A DNA stretch of 64,000 nt from Planococcus sp. SK3692. Lineage in GTDB: Bacteria > Bacillota > Bacilli > Bacillales_A > Planococcaceae. The translations under genes were made by a program, and so were the position numbers. Positions 52,401 through 59,873 of the stretch are shown piece by piece. Position 1 is the stretch's first letter. Every line of letters starts with the position of its first letter. A model generated the notes under the pieces. That model worked only from the letters and a program-made list of their open reading frames with translations, made no database searches and was not told the DNA's origin. Location: positions 186,001 through 250,000 of the forward strand of contig NZ_JARCHV010000002.1 of the NCBI RefSeq assembly GCF_028890485.2, given 5' to 3'.

Positions 52401-52542
52401 CGCGTTTTCCGGCGACCCGTTGTTTGAACCACTGGCTGTAACGATCATTGCGGGTCTCACGTTCTCGGGGATTTTCACACTCGTCATGATTCCAGCCTTG
52501 TATTACTTGTTCAACCGCAAGGGCAAGAAACAAGCTGCCTGA
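49444..52542 (+). CDS. RND-family efflux transporter (AcrB/SwrC-like)
   Basis: 1032 residues, proton-driven exporter. The family's opening LPQREIPETPPG and GAEPEEVETSITNPIE, the central GILVDDSIVVNDNI with the two TM4 aspartates used in proton relay, and the second-half LTGIVVRNAVVLIDF are clear. Twelve membrane segments and two large extracytoplasmic loops fit the expected length. One loop has an Ala/Gly/Glu/Pro-rich insertion near 755-785. No membrane-fusion partner gene is next to it, as in Gram-positive SwrC-like pumps (surfactin efflux). It is predicted to be controlled by the CarH-like regulator. Confidence 0.93.
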   Translation: MQYILERSKLFIFLILILMLVGVYTFLTLPQREIPETPPGLVLVSTILPGAEPEEVETSITNPIERQLQSIDGIASMDSISANSASIITLEIEDGVEPEGLINTIQQQAQRAAGSFPDQAQDISVEKLDLTFPLVSYMFYGDEAELAELEEPLADLSDEVEAVSGVAGTQIKGLNGEQVVIELDGDALAENQLQPFEVLESLQQANQPLSLGTHSDGEQQFVLTVQQSQGIEKLRELQVGQAAVPLADVASVELAEVPAEDIVTFEGEPAISYTVFLQTGQDVPSVDDRVSEVIEGFNEDLPAGISAERYVSQAENVNGIFSSLYISLLIAVLAVLVVTTAGLTLYGAFAVALTVLASVLIGLIPIPSLGVDLNQISVIGLIIAIGILVDDSIVVNDNIQRRYKLGDNAMAGAINGVKEVYPSIVSSSLAIVVTFSPLLLLSGGNGAFIKALPSILITTILASTVLSITLVPMMQYLRTKRKKRKISDTPGFLGKPLEKLAQVYSEKVLKGVLKHPWLTGIGGLVIATALLSLALFTPFEFFPEADREEVTMNVRLAEGTTIEETDAFIREVTQEVAQEDGNVNETAVFTGEGLPNLFASSMDNTGANTGQVAFRVDREATSASAFIDKWEPELREHYPDAEIFLDTIVQGPPVGAPVTVTATGADINELAALRDTLKEEMLANGATVVTDNLGAAVPAIEYVPERETLEDNGIALSTVTNQLQLLTQGVPLYTLYEGQTPYDVVLKQAGITEGEPIDLADFSLPASSTAASAEEAEAGGEAGPPAAAQPGPPELIGLDELLTAQETTALAQVPHKSGDRAITLRAFGEADDFEAQMLDVVDNARADLPAGYELSTGGENSDQEAFFAEIGILFLVVLLLVYLVIAFQFKSFGLPFLVLIAVYLGVSGAILGLFLTQTPLSFLGVMGIVSLTGIVVRNAVVLIDFVETRRLTGDFNIEEAIIESGYARIKPIVLTSLTSIVALLPVAFSGDPLFEPLAVTIIAGLTFSGIFTLVMIPALYYLFNRKGKKQAA

Positions 52543-52544
52543 TG

Positions 52545-52588
52545 AAAAGCTGCAGAGTCTTTGGACTTTGCGGCTTTTTGTTTTTTTA
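52545..52588 (+). terminator. Intrinsic terminator of the RND gene
   Basis: AAAAGCTGCAGAGTC pairs with GACTTTGCGGCTTTT (G-T and one mismatch), then TTTTTTT. Confidence 0.75.
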
Positions 52589-52663
52589 CGGGACAGAGTA
52601 AAGCTTGCCTGATGGGGTAAGCAGGAGAGAAAGGGTGATTTTTGAAAAAAGGGGGCGTTGCGC

Positions 52664-54070
52664 TTGGGGACATTGGAATTAGAAGAGCGGCACAGAAAGC
52701 CGCTGCTTGCGGTCTTAATGGCCGGCGTATTTGTGGCGATACTCAACCAGACGCTGCTCGCCACTGCATTGCCGCATATTATGGAGGATCTGGACATCAC
52801 AGCCAATACAGCGCAGTGGCTGACGACGGTATTCATGCTCGTCAATGGCGTCATGATTCCGATCACGGCATTTTTAATCAATAAATACACGACACGCCAT
52901 TTGTTTTTTGTCGCAATGGGTTTGTTCGCTGCTGGAACAATCATCTGTGCGCTCGCACCGGGCTTTGCAACATTGATGGTCGGACGCATCGTCCAGGCAT
53001 CGGGTGCAGGCATCATGATGCCGCTCGCACAGACGGTATTGTTCGTCATCTACCCGATTGAAAAACGTGGGCAGGCGATGGGCATGTTCGGCTTGATCAT
53101 TTCTTTCGCACCGGCAATCGGGCCGACTTTATCCGGATATTTGGTCGGCCAGTATCCGTGGCGGTCCTTGTTTTATATCGTCATTCCGATTGCGCTCATT
53201 GATTTGGTGCTGGCATATTTCTTCCTGCGCAATGTAACGGAACGGACTTTCCCGAAAATCGATATTTTGTCGATTATGTTGTCGACTTTAGGATTCGGCG
53301 GTTTGCTGTACGGCTTTTCGAGTGCGGGGGCAGCCGGCTGGGGCAGTGTTTCAGTTATTGCATCGATCGGCGTCGGGGCTATCGCTTTATGGTTCTTCAT
53401 CCGGAGGCAGGGCAGGCTTAAGCAGCCAATCCTGGAATTTCGCGTCTTTAAATACGGCTTGTTTACATTGTCGACAATTCTCAGCATCATCGTGTTCGTC
53501 ACGATGATCGGCAGTGCAACGATCTTGCCGATCTATATGCAGGACATGCACGGATTCACCGCACTTGAATCAGGGCTCATGCTATTCCCTGGTGCGATCA
53601 TTATGGGATTGATGAATCCTATTGCCGGGCGTATTTTTGACAAGGTTGGGGGCAAATGGCTGGCAGTTGCAGGGTTGTCGATCGTTACCGTATCGACCTT
53701 CCAGTTTACGGTGCTGACAGCCGAGACGGCATTCGTATATTTGACCGTCATGCACGCTATCCGCATGTTTGGTGTCGCACTTGTCATGATGCCCGTCACG
53801 ACAGCCGGGCTCAATCAATTGCCCGACGAGCTCATTCCACACGGCACGGCGATGAGCAACACGATGCGCCAAGTATCAGGGTCGATTGGTACGGCGCTAT
53901 TAGTGACGATCATGACCAGCGCAGCACTCGACCCGGACCGCTACGGCGTAGAAGGCTTGATCCGCGGCGTCAATATTTCGTTTATGGTAACCGGCGCATT
54001 AAGTGCCATTGGTATTGTATTGGCGTTCTTTATGAAAAATCCAAAGGCCCAGGAGCAAAGCGAAGGATGA
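52664..54070 (+). CDS. MFS multidrug transporter, DHA2 (EmrB/QacA) family
   Basis: About 468 residues with 14 hydrophobic segments. DHA2 motifs seen: LNQTLLATALPHI in helix 1, the motif C-like RIVQASGAGIMMPLAQT, and GLIISFAPAIGPTLSGYL in helix 5. The start is non-ATG; GGGGG is best spaced for the TTG at 52664, with TTG 52658 as alternative. It exports lipophilic cations or other drugs by proton antiport; substrate unknown. Confidence 0.9.
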   Translation: MGTLELEERHRKPLLAVLMAGVFVAILNQTLLATALPHIMEDLDITANTAQWLTTVFMLVNGVMIPITAFLINKYTTRHLFFVAMGLFAAGTIICALAPGFATLMVGRIVQASGAGIMMPLAQTVLFVIYPIEKRGQAMGMFGLIISFAPAIGPTLSGYLVGQYPWRSLFYIVIPIALIDLVLAYFFLRNVTERTFPKIDILSIMLSTLGFGGLLYGFSSAGAAGWGSVSVIASIGVGAIALWFFIRRQGRLKQPILEFRVFKYGLFTLSTILSIIVFVTMIGSATILPIYMQDMHGFTALESGLMLFPGAIIMGLMNPIAGRIFDKVGGKWLAVAGLSIVTVSTFQFTVLTAETAFVYLTVMHAIRMFGVALVMMPVTTAGLNQLPDELIPHGTAMSNTMRQVSGSIGTALLVTIMTSAALDPDRYGVEGLIRGVNISFMVTGALSAIGIVLAFFMKNPKAQEQSEG

Positions 54071-54196
54071 GTGGAAGATGTCACAATATGTGCATTTACT
54101 TATCCTTTTAGATTTGGTAAGATGTCTGACGACAGACAATGAATGATAATAATTTGTTCAATTTTCTGATAAAACTACTTTTAATGAGGTGAAGTT

Positions 54197-55408
54197 GTGA
54201 ATTTATTGTGGGGCATCTTCGGTATCATCGTCGTTCTTGGAATCGCTTTCTTGTTCTCCGATGGGAAAAAATCCATCAAGCCGCGGACAATTCTCGGCGG
54301 ATTGGCCATACAGATTACGTTTGCGTTCATGGTGTTGGAATGGGAACTTGGCAGACAGGCCTTGCTTTGGTTATCAAGCGGGGTCCAAGGGATTATCAAC
54401 TATGCCGGTGAAGGGATCGCGTTTGTCTTCGGTCCGGCAGCTGACACAGAAAACTTTGGTTTTGTCTTTGCTTTCCAAGTACTGACGATCATCATTTTCT
54501 TCTCGTCTTTAATTTCTGTGCTTTATTATTTAAACATCATGCAATTGATTATCCGTTTGCTCGGCGGGGCCTTGTCGAAGCTGCTCGGCACAAGTAAAGC
54601 GGAATCAATTTCAGCCGCCGCCAATATCTTCGTCGGCCAGACGGAAGCGCCGCTTGTGGTGCGCCCGTTCCTGCCGAATATGAGCAAGTCTGAATTGTTC
54701 GCTGTCATGACGGGTGGGCTTGCATCGGTTGCGGGTTCCACACTCGCAGGCTATGCACTTCTCGGTGTCCCACTCGAATACTTGCTCGCTGCGAGTTTCA
54801 TGGCGGCGCCTGCCGGCTTGATCATGGCGAAAATCATGATTCCGGAACAGGAAGAAATCGAAGAAAAAGAGTTTGTCATGGAGAAAGACAAGCAATCAGT
54901 CAACGTCGTCGATGCAGCTGCACGCGGCGCTTCAGACGGCCTTCAGCTAGCACTTAACGTCGGAGCGATGTTGCTTGCTTTCATCGCGCTTATTGCGCTC
55001 TTGAACGGGGTGCTTGGTCTTGTAACGGGAGCATTCGGCTTTGATAATGTCACCATCCAAGGCATCCTTGGCTTTATCTTCGCGCCACTCGCATTTGCGA
55101 TCGGTGTGCCGTGGGCAGAAGCGGTCCAAGCCGGCAGCTTTATCGGCCAGAAGCTTGTGTTGAACGAGTTTGTCGCTTATACAGCCTTTGCTCCAGAAAT
55201 TGCGAACTTGTCTCCGAAAACGGTCATCATCGTTAGTTTCGCACTTTGTGGGTTTGCCAACTTCAGCTCACTCGCCATCCTTCTCGGCGGGCTCGGTGCG
55301 ATGGCGCCAAGCCGCCGTCCGGAAATCGCGCGCCTTGGCATGCGTGCCATTGCAGCGGGTATGCTTGCATCGCTTTTGAGCGCGGCAATCGCAGGGATGT
55401 TCGTTTAA
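54197..55408 (+). CDS. Concentrative nucleoside transporter, NupC family
   Basis: 403 residues, about ten hydrophobic segments. Family blocks: [18 protein letters not shown] and [17 protein letters not shown] (nucleoside/cation site), and NEFVAYTAF with [12 protein letters not shown] near the C-terminus. Cation-coupled nucleoside import. The start is GTG with GAGGTGAAG upstream. It is followed by the NCS2 nucleobase permease, so the two transporters cover nucleosides and bases. Confidence 0.93.
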   Translation: MNLLWGIFGIIVVLGIAFLFSDGKKSIKPRTILGGLAIQITFAFMVLEWELGRQALLWLSSGVQGIINYAGEGIAFVFGPAADTENFGFVFAFQVLTIIIFFSSLISVLYYLNIMQLIIRLLGGALSKLLGTSKAESISAAANIFVGQTEAPLVVRPFLPNMSKSELFAVMTGGLASVAGSTLAGYALLGVPLEYLLAASFMAAPAGLIMAKIMIPEQEEIEEKEFVMEKDKQSVNVVDAAARGASDGLQLALNVGAMLLAFIALIALLNGVLGLVTGAFGFDNVTIQGILGFIFAPLAFAIGVPWAEAVQAGSFIGQKLVLNEFVAYTAFAPEIANLSPKTVIIVSFALCGFANFSSLAILLGGLGAMAPSRRPEIARLGMRAIAAGMLASLLSAAIAGMFV

Positions 55409-55442
55409 GCAATAGCTTCATCTTCAATTACATCAAAAATCG

Positions 55443-55498
55443 TCCGTTCTCTTTTTCATCTAGTGTGATGAGCAGGGAACAGGCGGTTTTTTTTATTA
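55443..55498 (+). terminator. Probable terminator of nupC-like gene
   Basis: GTTCTC...GGGAAC stem with inner CATC/GATG and outer CCG/CGG, followed by TTTTTTTT. Confidence 0.5.
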
Positions 55499-55516
55499 AA
55501 TTTTCAATCGATTGGT

Positions 55517-55530
55517 TGAAAGCGCTAGCA
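55517..55530. promoter_or_regulatory. cre site (CcpA box) before the NCS2 permease
   Basis: TGAAAGCGCTAGCA agrees at all positions with TGWAARCGYTWNCW. It lies 144 bases before the start codon. Confidence 0.55.
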
Positions 55531-55533
55531 GAT

Positions 55534-55589
55534 GCCTGCATATCAGGCTGTTTCCTTTCAAGAGGAAAGCCTTGACAGCGGCTTTTTTT
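55534..55589 (+). promoter_or_regulatory. Attenuator-like set of mutually exclusive hairpins
   Basis: Four segments: GCCTG (55534), CAGGCTGTTTCCT (55544-55556), AGGAAAGCC (55563-55571), GGCTTTTTTT (55580-55589). Segments 1-2 and 3-4 can pair (3-4 being an intrinsic terminator), or 2-3 can pair and prevent it. It fits a conditional terminator but no ligand domain is recognised. Confidence 0.4.
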
Positions 55590-55600
55590 AGGATTACACT
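55572..55600 (+). promoter_or_regulatory. Promoter of the NCS2 permease
   Basis: TTGACA, 17 bases, TACACT. It overlaps the terminator arm just described; both cannot be the main control element. Confidence 0.5.
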
Positions 55601-55673
55601 TCTACCTTGGCTTACCTGATTTTTTCAGGCAGAGCGGGTAGGGAGAGGGCTAATTTCATAGAAGGTATGTCTT

Positions 55674-56972
55674 ATGGCAAATTGGATGGACCGTTTTTTC
55701 GGTCTTAACGAAAACGGGACGACCATCAAGCGGGAAATGACTGCCGGCTTGATCGGATTTTTTACCGTTGTGTACATCATCGCCGTCAACTCACTGATTT
55801 TATCGGAGTCCGGCATGCCAATCGAGTACGCGATCATCGGCACCATTGCCGCTTCCGTCATCGGCGCATTATTGATGGGCTTTTGGGGCAATGCGCCCAT
55901 CTTGCTCATTCCGGGCATGGGGATCAATGCATTGTTCTCCTATACGCTCGTCCAGTCGATGGGGCTGAGCTGGCAGGAAGCGCTTGCGGTCGTCTTTGTC
56001 TCGGGTATCATTTTCGTCTTTGTCGCGTTTACGCGCTTTTCGAAAATGCTCAGCGAGGCAGTGCCGAATTCGCTGAAAGAAGCGATTACGGTCGGGCTTG
56101 GGCTATTTTTGATGTTGTTAGGCCTTGAGAAAGGCGGCATTGTCGGGCCAGGCGACGGGGCGATTCTTTCGCTCGGTTCGCTGTCAGATCCGCTCGTACT
56201 GTCGACAATCGTGACGTTTTTGCTCGCGATCATTCTATTCATCCGCAATGTGCCGGGGAATTTTCTGATCACCATTGTACTGGGAACGGTCATTGCGTAT
56301 TTCTTCGGCATGATCGATCTCGGCCAATTGAGCGAACCAGGCGTCAATACGGCAGAAGCATTCGCGGTGTTTGGTGCGATGTCGTTCGGCAATTTTTTGT
56401 CGACGACGTTCTGGGTTGCGGTATTTTCCTTGACGATGGTGTTGGTGTTTGAAAACATCGGCCTCGTCCACGGACAGGTGAATTTCATCAATCGTCCGGA
56501 AAAGTATTCGCGTGCATTCCAGGCGACCTCGGTCTCGACGATGGCTTCAGGATTTCTCGGCACGAGCCCGACGGTGGCCAGTGTAGAAAGTGCGGCAGCG
56601 ATGGCTGCTGGCGGACGCACCGGTTTGACTTCACTGACGGCAGGTTTTTTGTTTATGGGTGCAGCGTTTTTCATTCCACTGATCAAGATCATTCCCGACA
56701 GCGCGATTGCGCCGATTTTAATCATCATCGGCGGGTTGATGCTTCAGAATATCAAGAATCTCGACATGAAGGACATGAGCGAGACTTTCCCGGCATTGTT
56801 GATCATCGCGCTGATTCCGTTTACGTACAGTATTGCGGATGGCATTGCGATCGGGTTTATCCTGTATCCGGTGCTGAAAGTGGCGATCGGCAAATGGCGC
56901 GAGGTTTCCCCGGCTCTTTATGTGATTGCTTGTCTGTTTTTCGTCAATTACGTGTTCCACGTGGTCGGCTGA
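55674..56972 (+). CDS. NCS2 purine permease (guanine/hypoxanthine type)
   Basis: 432 residues with about 12-14 hydrophobic segments. AzgA/PbuG-branch signatures are present: MTAGLIGFFTVVYIIAVNS near the N-terminus, GMGINALFSYT, the helix-3/10 substrate residues in FLGTSPTVASVESAAAMAAGG, and the long C-terminal helix pair. It imports purine bases by proton symport. A leader with a cre site, hairpins and a TTGACA promoter precedes it; no purine riboswitch consensus was found. Confidence 0.92.
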   Translation: MANWMDRFFGLNENGTTIKREMTAGLIGFFTVVYIIAVNSLILSESGMPIEYAIIGTIAASVIGALLMGFWGNAPILLIPGMGINALFSYTLVQSMGLSWQEALAVVFVSGIIFVFVAFTRFSKMLSEAVPNSLKEAITVGLGLFLMLLGLEKGGIVGPGDGAILSLGSLSDPLVLSTIVTFLLAIILFIRNVPGNFLITIVLGTVIAYFFGMIDLGQLSEPGVNTAEAFAVFGAMSFGNFLSTTFWVAVFSLTMVLVFENIGLVHGQVNFINRPEKYSRAFQATSVSTMASGFLGTSPTVASVESAAAMAAGGRTGLTSLTAGFLFMGAAFFIPLIKIIPDSAIAPILIIIGGLMLQNIKNLDMKDMSETFPALLIIALIPFTYSIADGIAIGFILYPVLKVAIGKWREVSPALYVIACLFFVNYVFHVVG

Positions 56973-56973
56973 A

Positions 56974-57006
56974 AAAAGCGCATCCGGTTAATGGATGCGC
57001 TTTTTA
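56974..57006 (+). terminator. Intrinsic terminator
   Basis: AAAAAGCGCATCC/GGATGCGCTTTTT. Confidence 0.88.
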
Positions 57007-57049
57007 TATGTTTGTACATGGTATAATAAAAGAAAAGGAGCGGATCACG

Positions 57050-57235
57050 ATGCGCTATTTTAAATCGAATATGGAGAAACTGGTCAACCAGGAGCCGGAA
57101 CTGAAAAAACGGCTGAAGGTACTAATGAAGGAAATGGAGCTTGAGAAAAGCTTTGCGTTGAAGGCGCTTTACCATTCTGAAGTGGCAGACAGCGGCCCAT
57201 TCATGAAACAATACCAGGAAATCGATAATCAATAA
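57050..57235 (+). CDS. Small charged hypothetical protein
   Basis: 61 residues, helical and rich in Lys/Glu (NMEKLVNQEPELKKRLKVLM). AAGGAGCGGATCACG precedes ATG, and TATAAT lies about 25 bases further up. It has its own terminator, so it is a separate unit. Function unknown. Confidence 0.68.
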   Translation: MRYFKSNMEKLVNQEPELKKRLKVLMKEMELEKSFALKALYHSEVADSGPFMKQYQEIDNQ

Positions 57236-57237
57236 AC

Positions 57238-57277
57238 AAAAGCCATGCGCGAAGGATTCCTTCGCGCATGGCTTTTG
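57238..57277. terminator. Bidirectional terminator
   Basis: CAAAAGCCATGCGCGAAGG/CCTTCGCGCATGGCTTTTG perfect 19-bp stem. Confidence 0.9.
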
Positions 57278-57285
57278 TTGTGAAA

Positions 57286-58182
57286 TTATGAGATCTGGGC
57301 TGTCTTGAATTCGTCGAGCCATTGCTGCCAGGATTCGAGTGTGGTGCCGATGCAATAACGGTTGATTTTTTCGTCATCGCAATCGATGCCTTGGCCCCCG
57401 AGCAGAAAGTGAAGGCCAGGAATGGTGTCAGAAAGTTCTTTGATGTATTGTTCGGCAACTGGGCGGCTTTTTGGCGTCATAACAGACATGCACACCAATT
57501 TAAAGTCTTGCTTGGCCACCATTTCTGCAAGCCCCTCAAGCGGTGTATCCGGTCCCGTATAGACGACGTGGAAGCCGTTTTCACGCAAGAACAGCGAGAA
57601 CAACAACAAACCGAGCTGATGATGCTCGCCGCTCGGGCTAAGCGCCAGTACTTTCGGCAAATGGGGCGCTACCGGGAAGACACGGAAAAACTGGTTGAAG
57701 CGCTGCTGGATGATGTTGGTGATCATGTGTTCGTGTGCGACGCTGATCTGGCCATTTTCCCATTCTGCACCGATTCTTACCATGAGCGGCGCGATGATAT
57801 GGAAGAAGACGGTCTGATGGTGGAATAGCGAGAACTTCAAATCGAGTAAATAATTAAAACGGTCAATGTCTATTTCTACAGCGGCCTGGTACAGCTCTTC
57901 AATTTGCTTGGCATACTCAATGGGTTCCTGTGAATCGGCGACTTCTGGATGATAGAATTGCTTCCTTGAACTGTGCAGTTTTTTCACAGCTTCACTGATT
58001 TTCATGCCGTTTTCCTGAACTTGGATTTTCAGCCATTTCAAATCCTCTAAGTTTTGATCGGAATACAGGCGATGACCCGATTCTGTGCGCGCAGGCGTGA
58101 TGGCATTATAGCGCGTCTCCCAGGAACGGATGGTCACTTTAGGCATGTCGAGTATTTTGGCTGCAGCTTTAATATTGTACAT
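57286..58182 (-). CDS. CarH/LitR-like B12-dependent photoreceptor, MerR family
   Basis: 298 residues. Residues 1-70 are a MerR helix-turn-helix (VTIRSWETRYNAITPART). Residues about 90-170 form the helical cobalamin cap with Trp141 and Glu151-His152, exactly the Wx9EH spacing that defines light-sensing CarH. The Rossmann-like B12 domain follows with ExHxxG (Glu186, His188, Gly191), where His188 would be the lower cobalt ligand. In CarH, adenosylcobalamin drives tetramers that repress in the dark; light breaks the Co-C bond and frees DNA. ATG 58182 follows GAAGGTC. An operator-like repeat in its own promoter suggests autoregulation. The targets are inferred. Confidence 0.93.
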   Translation of the reverse strand: MYNIKAAAKILDMPKVTIRSWETRYNAITPARTESGHRLYSDQNLEDLKWLKIQVQENGMKISEAVKKLHSSRKQFYHPEVADSQEPIEYAKQIEELYQAAVEIDIDRFNYLLDLKFSLFHHQTVFFHIIAPLMVRIGAEWENGQISVAHEHMITNIIQQRFNQFFRVFPVAPHLPKVLALSPSGEHHQLGLLLFSLFLRENGFHVVYTGPDTPLEGLAEMVAKQDFKLVCMSVMTPKSRPVAEQYIKELSDTIPGLHFLLGGQGIDCDDEKINRYCIGTTLESWQQWLDEFKTAQIS

Positions 58183-58208
58183 AGCATGACCTTCATTCCG
58201 TAGTTTTT

Positions 58209-58231
58209 TGTTATACAAAGATTATACAACC
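58209..58231. promoter_or_regulatory. CarH-type operator in the photoreceptor promoter
   Basis: TATACAA at 58212-58218 and 58223-58229, 11 bp apart, same direction. On the minus strand it covers a TATAAT -10 with TTACGC 16 bases upstream. Confidence 0.62.
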
Positions 58232-58354
58232 AACTATGCCTAGCGTAAAGCTATTGGCTTTTTCAATTAGCAGAAAAAGGCAAGAAAAAACAAATCCCTA
58301 GATAAATCGCGCCTCCAATTAGTGCAATGTCTTACAGGAGACCCTTTAAATGGA

Positions 58355-58393
58355 AAAAAGACAGGGCAGTTTATCGGCTGCACTGTCTTCTTT
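58355..58393 (-). terminator. Terminator of the MFS gene
   Basis: Minus strand GACAGTGCAG/CTGCCCTGTC stem then TTTTTT. The rest of 58232-58354 shows nothing recognisable. Confidence 0.7.
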
Positions 58394-58438
58394 CGAATAT
58401 AAAAGTGATACAAACTTAACGAGCGGTAAGCAATCGCC

Positions 58439-59644
58439 TCATTGTTCGACGGCGCGTGCCTGTTTAGCGGCTCTTGAACGCTGCCAGCCTGCAGTGATGA
58501 AAAGTGTTGCCAACAGCAGCAACAGGCCGAGAATGAACGGGAAAATGATATTGATATCGAATAGGATGCCGGCTAGGAGCGGGCCCATGACGTTGCCGAT
58601 GCTCATATAAGCGTTGTTCATGCCCATCGCAAAGCCGACTTCGCCTTCTGCAAGTTTTGAAATCAAGGTATTCAAGACGGGCCGCAAAATCGAAGTTGCC
58701 AGGAAGATGATCAGCGATACCCCGAAAAACATGACGTAACTGCTCGCAAACAGCGATGCGAGAAAGCCGCCCGCTGCGACGCCAAGGAACGCAATCAATA
58801 CGCCGATCTCCCCGAAACGCGAGACGATGCGATCAACAACGAACAATTGAACGATGACGCTGACCGTACCGGTGGCGGTAATCATGAACGCGATATCTTT
58901 CGCGGTGGAATTGAATTGATTGTCGAGATACAGCCCGAGCACGGATTCATAGGCGAGCAAGCCGAAACTCATGACCAGCGTGATGACCAGCGGCAAAAAG
59001 TAAGGGACCGAAGTCGAACGCGCAATTTTTTTAAACATCGATTCGGATTGCGTCATTGTTAACGCAAGATCCGGATCCGCTTTTTCGGCGTCGCTGTCTT
59101 TTAAGACGAAAACAGAAAACAGCACCGCTGCGAGTGACACTAGAGCTGACACAAGGAATGGCAGCTTCAGACTGTAATCGGCGAGAAAGCCGCCGATTCC
59201 CGGCCCGATGACGATGCCGAGTGACATAGCCGCAGAGACCAGGCTTGTGCCTTTGGCGCGCTGGTCGAACGTGGTAATGTCAGCGATGTAGGCGAAAATA
59301 GCCGGTACCAGCATAGCGGCGCCGATTCCCCCGATGACACGGGAAAAATAGAGCACCCAAATAAAGTCGGAAGCATAGAAAATGAACATCGATAAGGTCA
59401 GCCCTGCGAGACCCCAGATGATCATGATGCGGCGTCCGTATTGGTCTGCCCATTTGCCGGCAATCGGCGAGAACAGGAACTGGGCAGCGGCGAAGATGGC
59501 GATCATCAAGCCGGCTGCCATGCCGCCTTGATCGATGGAAACGAGATAGGACGGCAGAATCGGGATGATGATGCCGAAACTGGCGATGGCGATGAACATA
59601 TTGATCATCAAAATCAGGATTTTTTTACGTTGATCTTTGGACAT
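58439..59644 (-). CDS. MFS transporter, DHA1-type drug exporter
   Basis: 401 residues, 12 membrane segments. Motif A between helices 2 and 3 reads GKWADQYGRRIMI, and motif C in helix 5 reads MSLGIVIGPGIGGFLAD, both typical of Gram-positive multidrug exporters such as NorA/Bmr relatives. ATG 59644 follows AAAGAAGGC. Upstream is a (TA)n tract and an imperfect CACGTG-centred palindrome (about 59675-59690), possibly an operator. It is divergently oriented to the CoA-transferase gene. Confidence 0.92.
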   Translation of the reverse strand: MSKDQRKKILILMINMFIAIASFGIIIPILPSYLVSIDQGGMAAGLMIAIFAAAQFLFSPIAGKWADQYGRRIMIIWGLAGLTLSMFIFYASDFIWVLYFSRVIGGIGAAMLVPAIFAYIADITTFDQRAKGTSLVSAAMSLGIVIGPGIGGFLADYSLKLPFLVSALVSLAAVLFSVFVLKDSDAEKADPDLALTMTQSESMFKKIARSTSVPYFLPLVITLVMSFGLLAYESVLGLYLDNQFNSTAKDIAFMITATGTVSVIVQLFVVDRIVSRFGEIGVLIAFLGVAAGGFLASLFASSYVMFFGVSLIIFLATSILRPVLNTLISKLAEGEVGFAMGMNNAYMSIGNVMGPLLAGILFDINIIFPFILGLLLLLATLFITAGWQRSRAAKQARAVEQ

Positions 59645-59808
59645 GGGCGTGCCTTCTTTCTTATATATATATATGTACACGTGACAGTTATATTGACTTC
59701 CCCATATTATGGATACTTCCAAAGCTTGTCAATCACTTTGCAATCGTCAGCAGAATTTTCTTTTCTGGTAAATTAAAAGCTTATTTTAGGGGCAGAAAAT
59801 CGAAGCGG

Positions 59809-59834
59809 GTTGAGCCGGGCAACTTCAGGGGTAT
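59809..59834 (+). promoter_or_regulatory. Weak sigma-B-like promoter ahead of CoA-transferase 1
   Basis: GTTGAG, 14 bases, GGGTAT: -10 exact, -35 two mismatches. Confidence 0.3.
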
Positions 59835-59873
59835 AAGGTAATATCCAAGACCGACAACGGGAAGGGGATGGCG

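Noticed and set aside
55409..55673. Purine (guanine) riboswitch before the NCS2 permease
   Set aside because: The conserved purine-aptamer segments (TATA...GTTTCTAC...GACTA order) are absent; only hairpins, a cre box and a promoter are seen.
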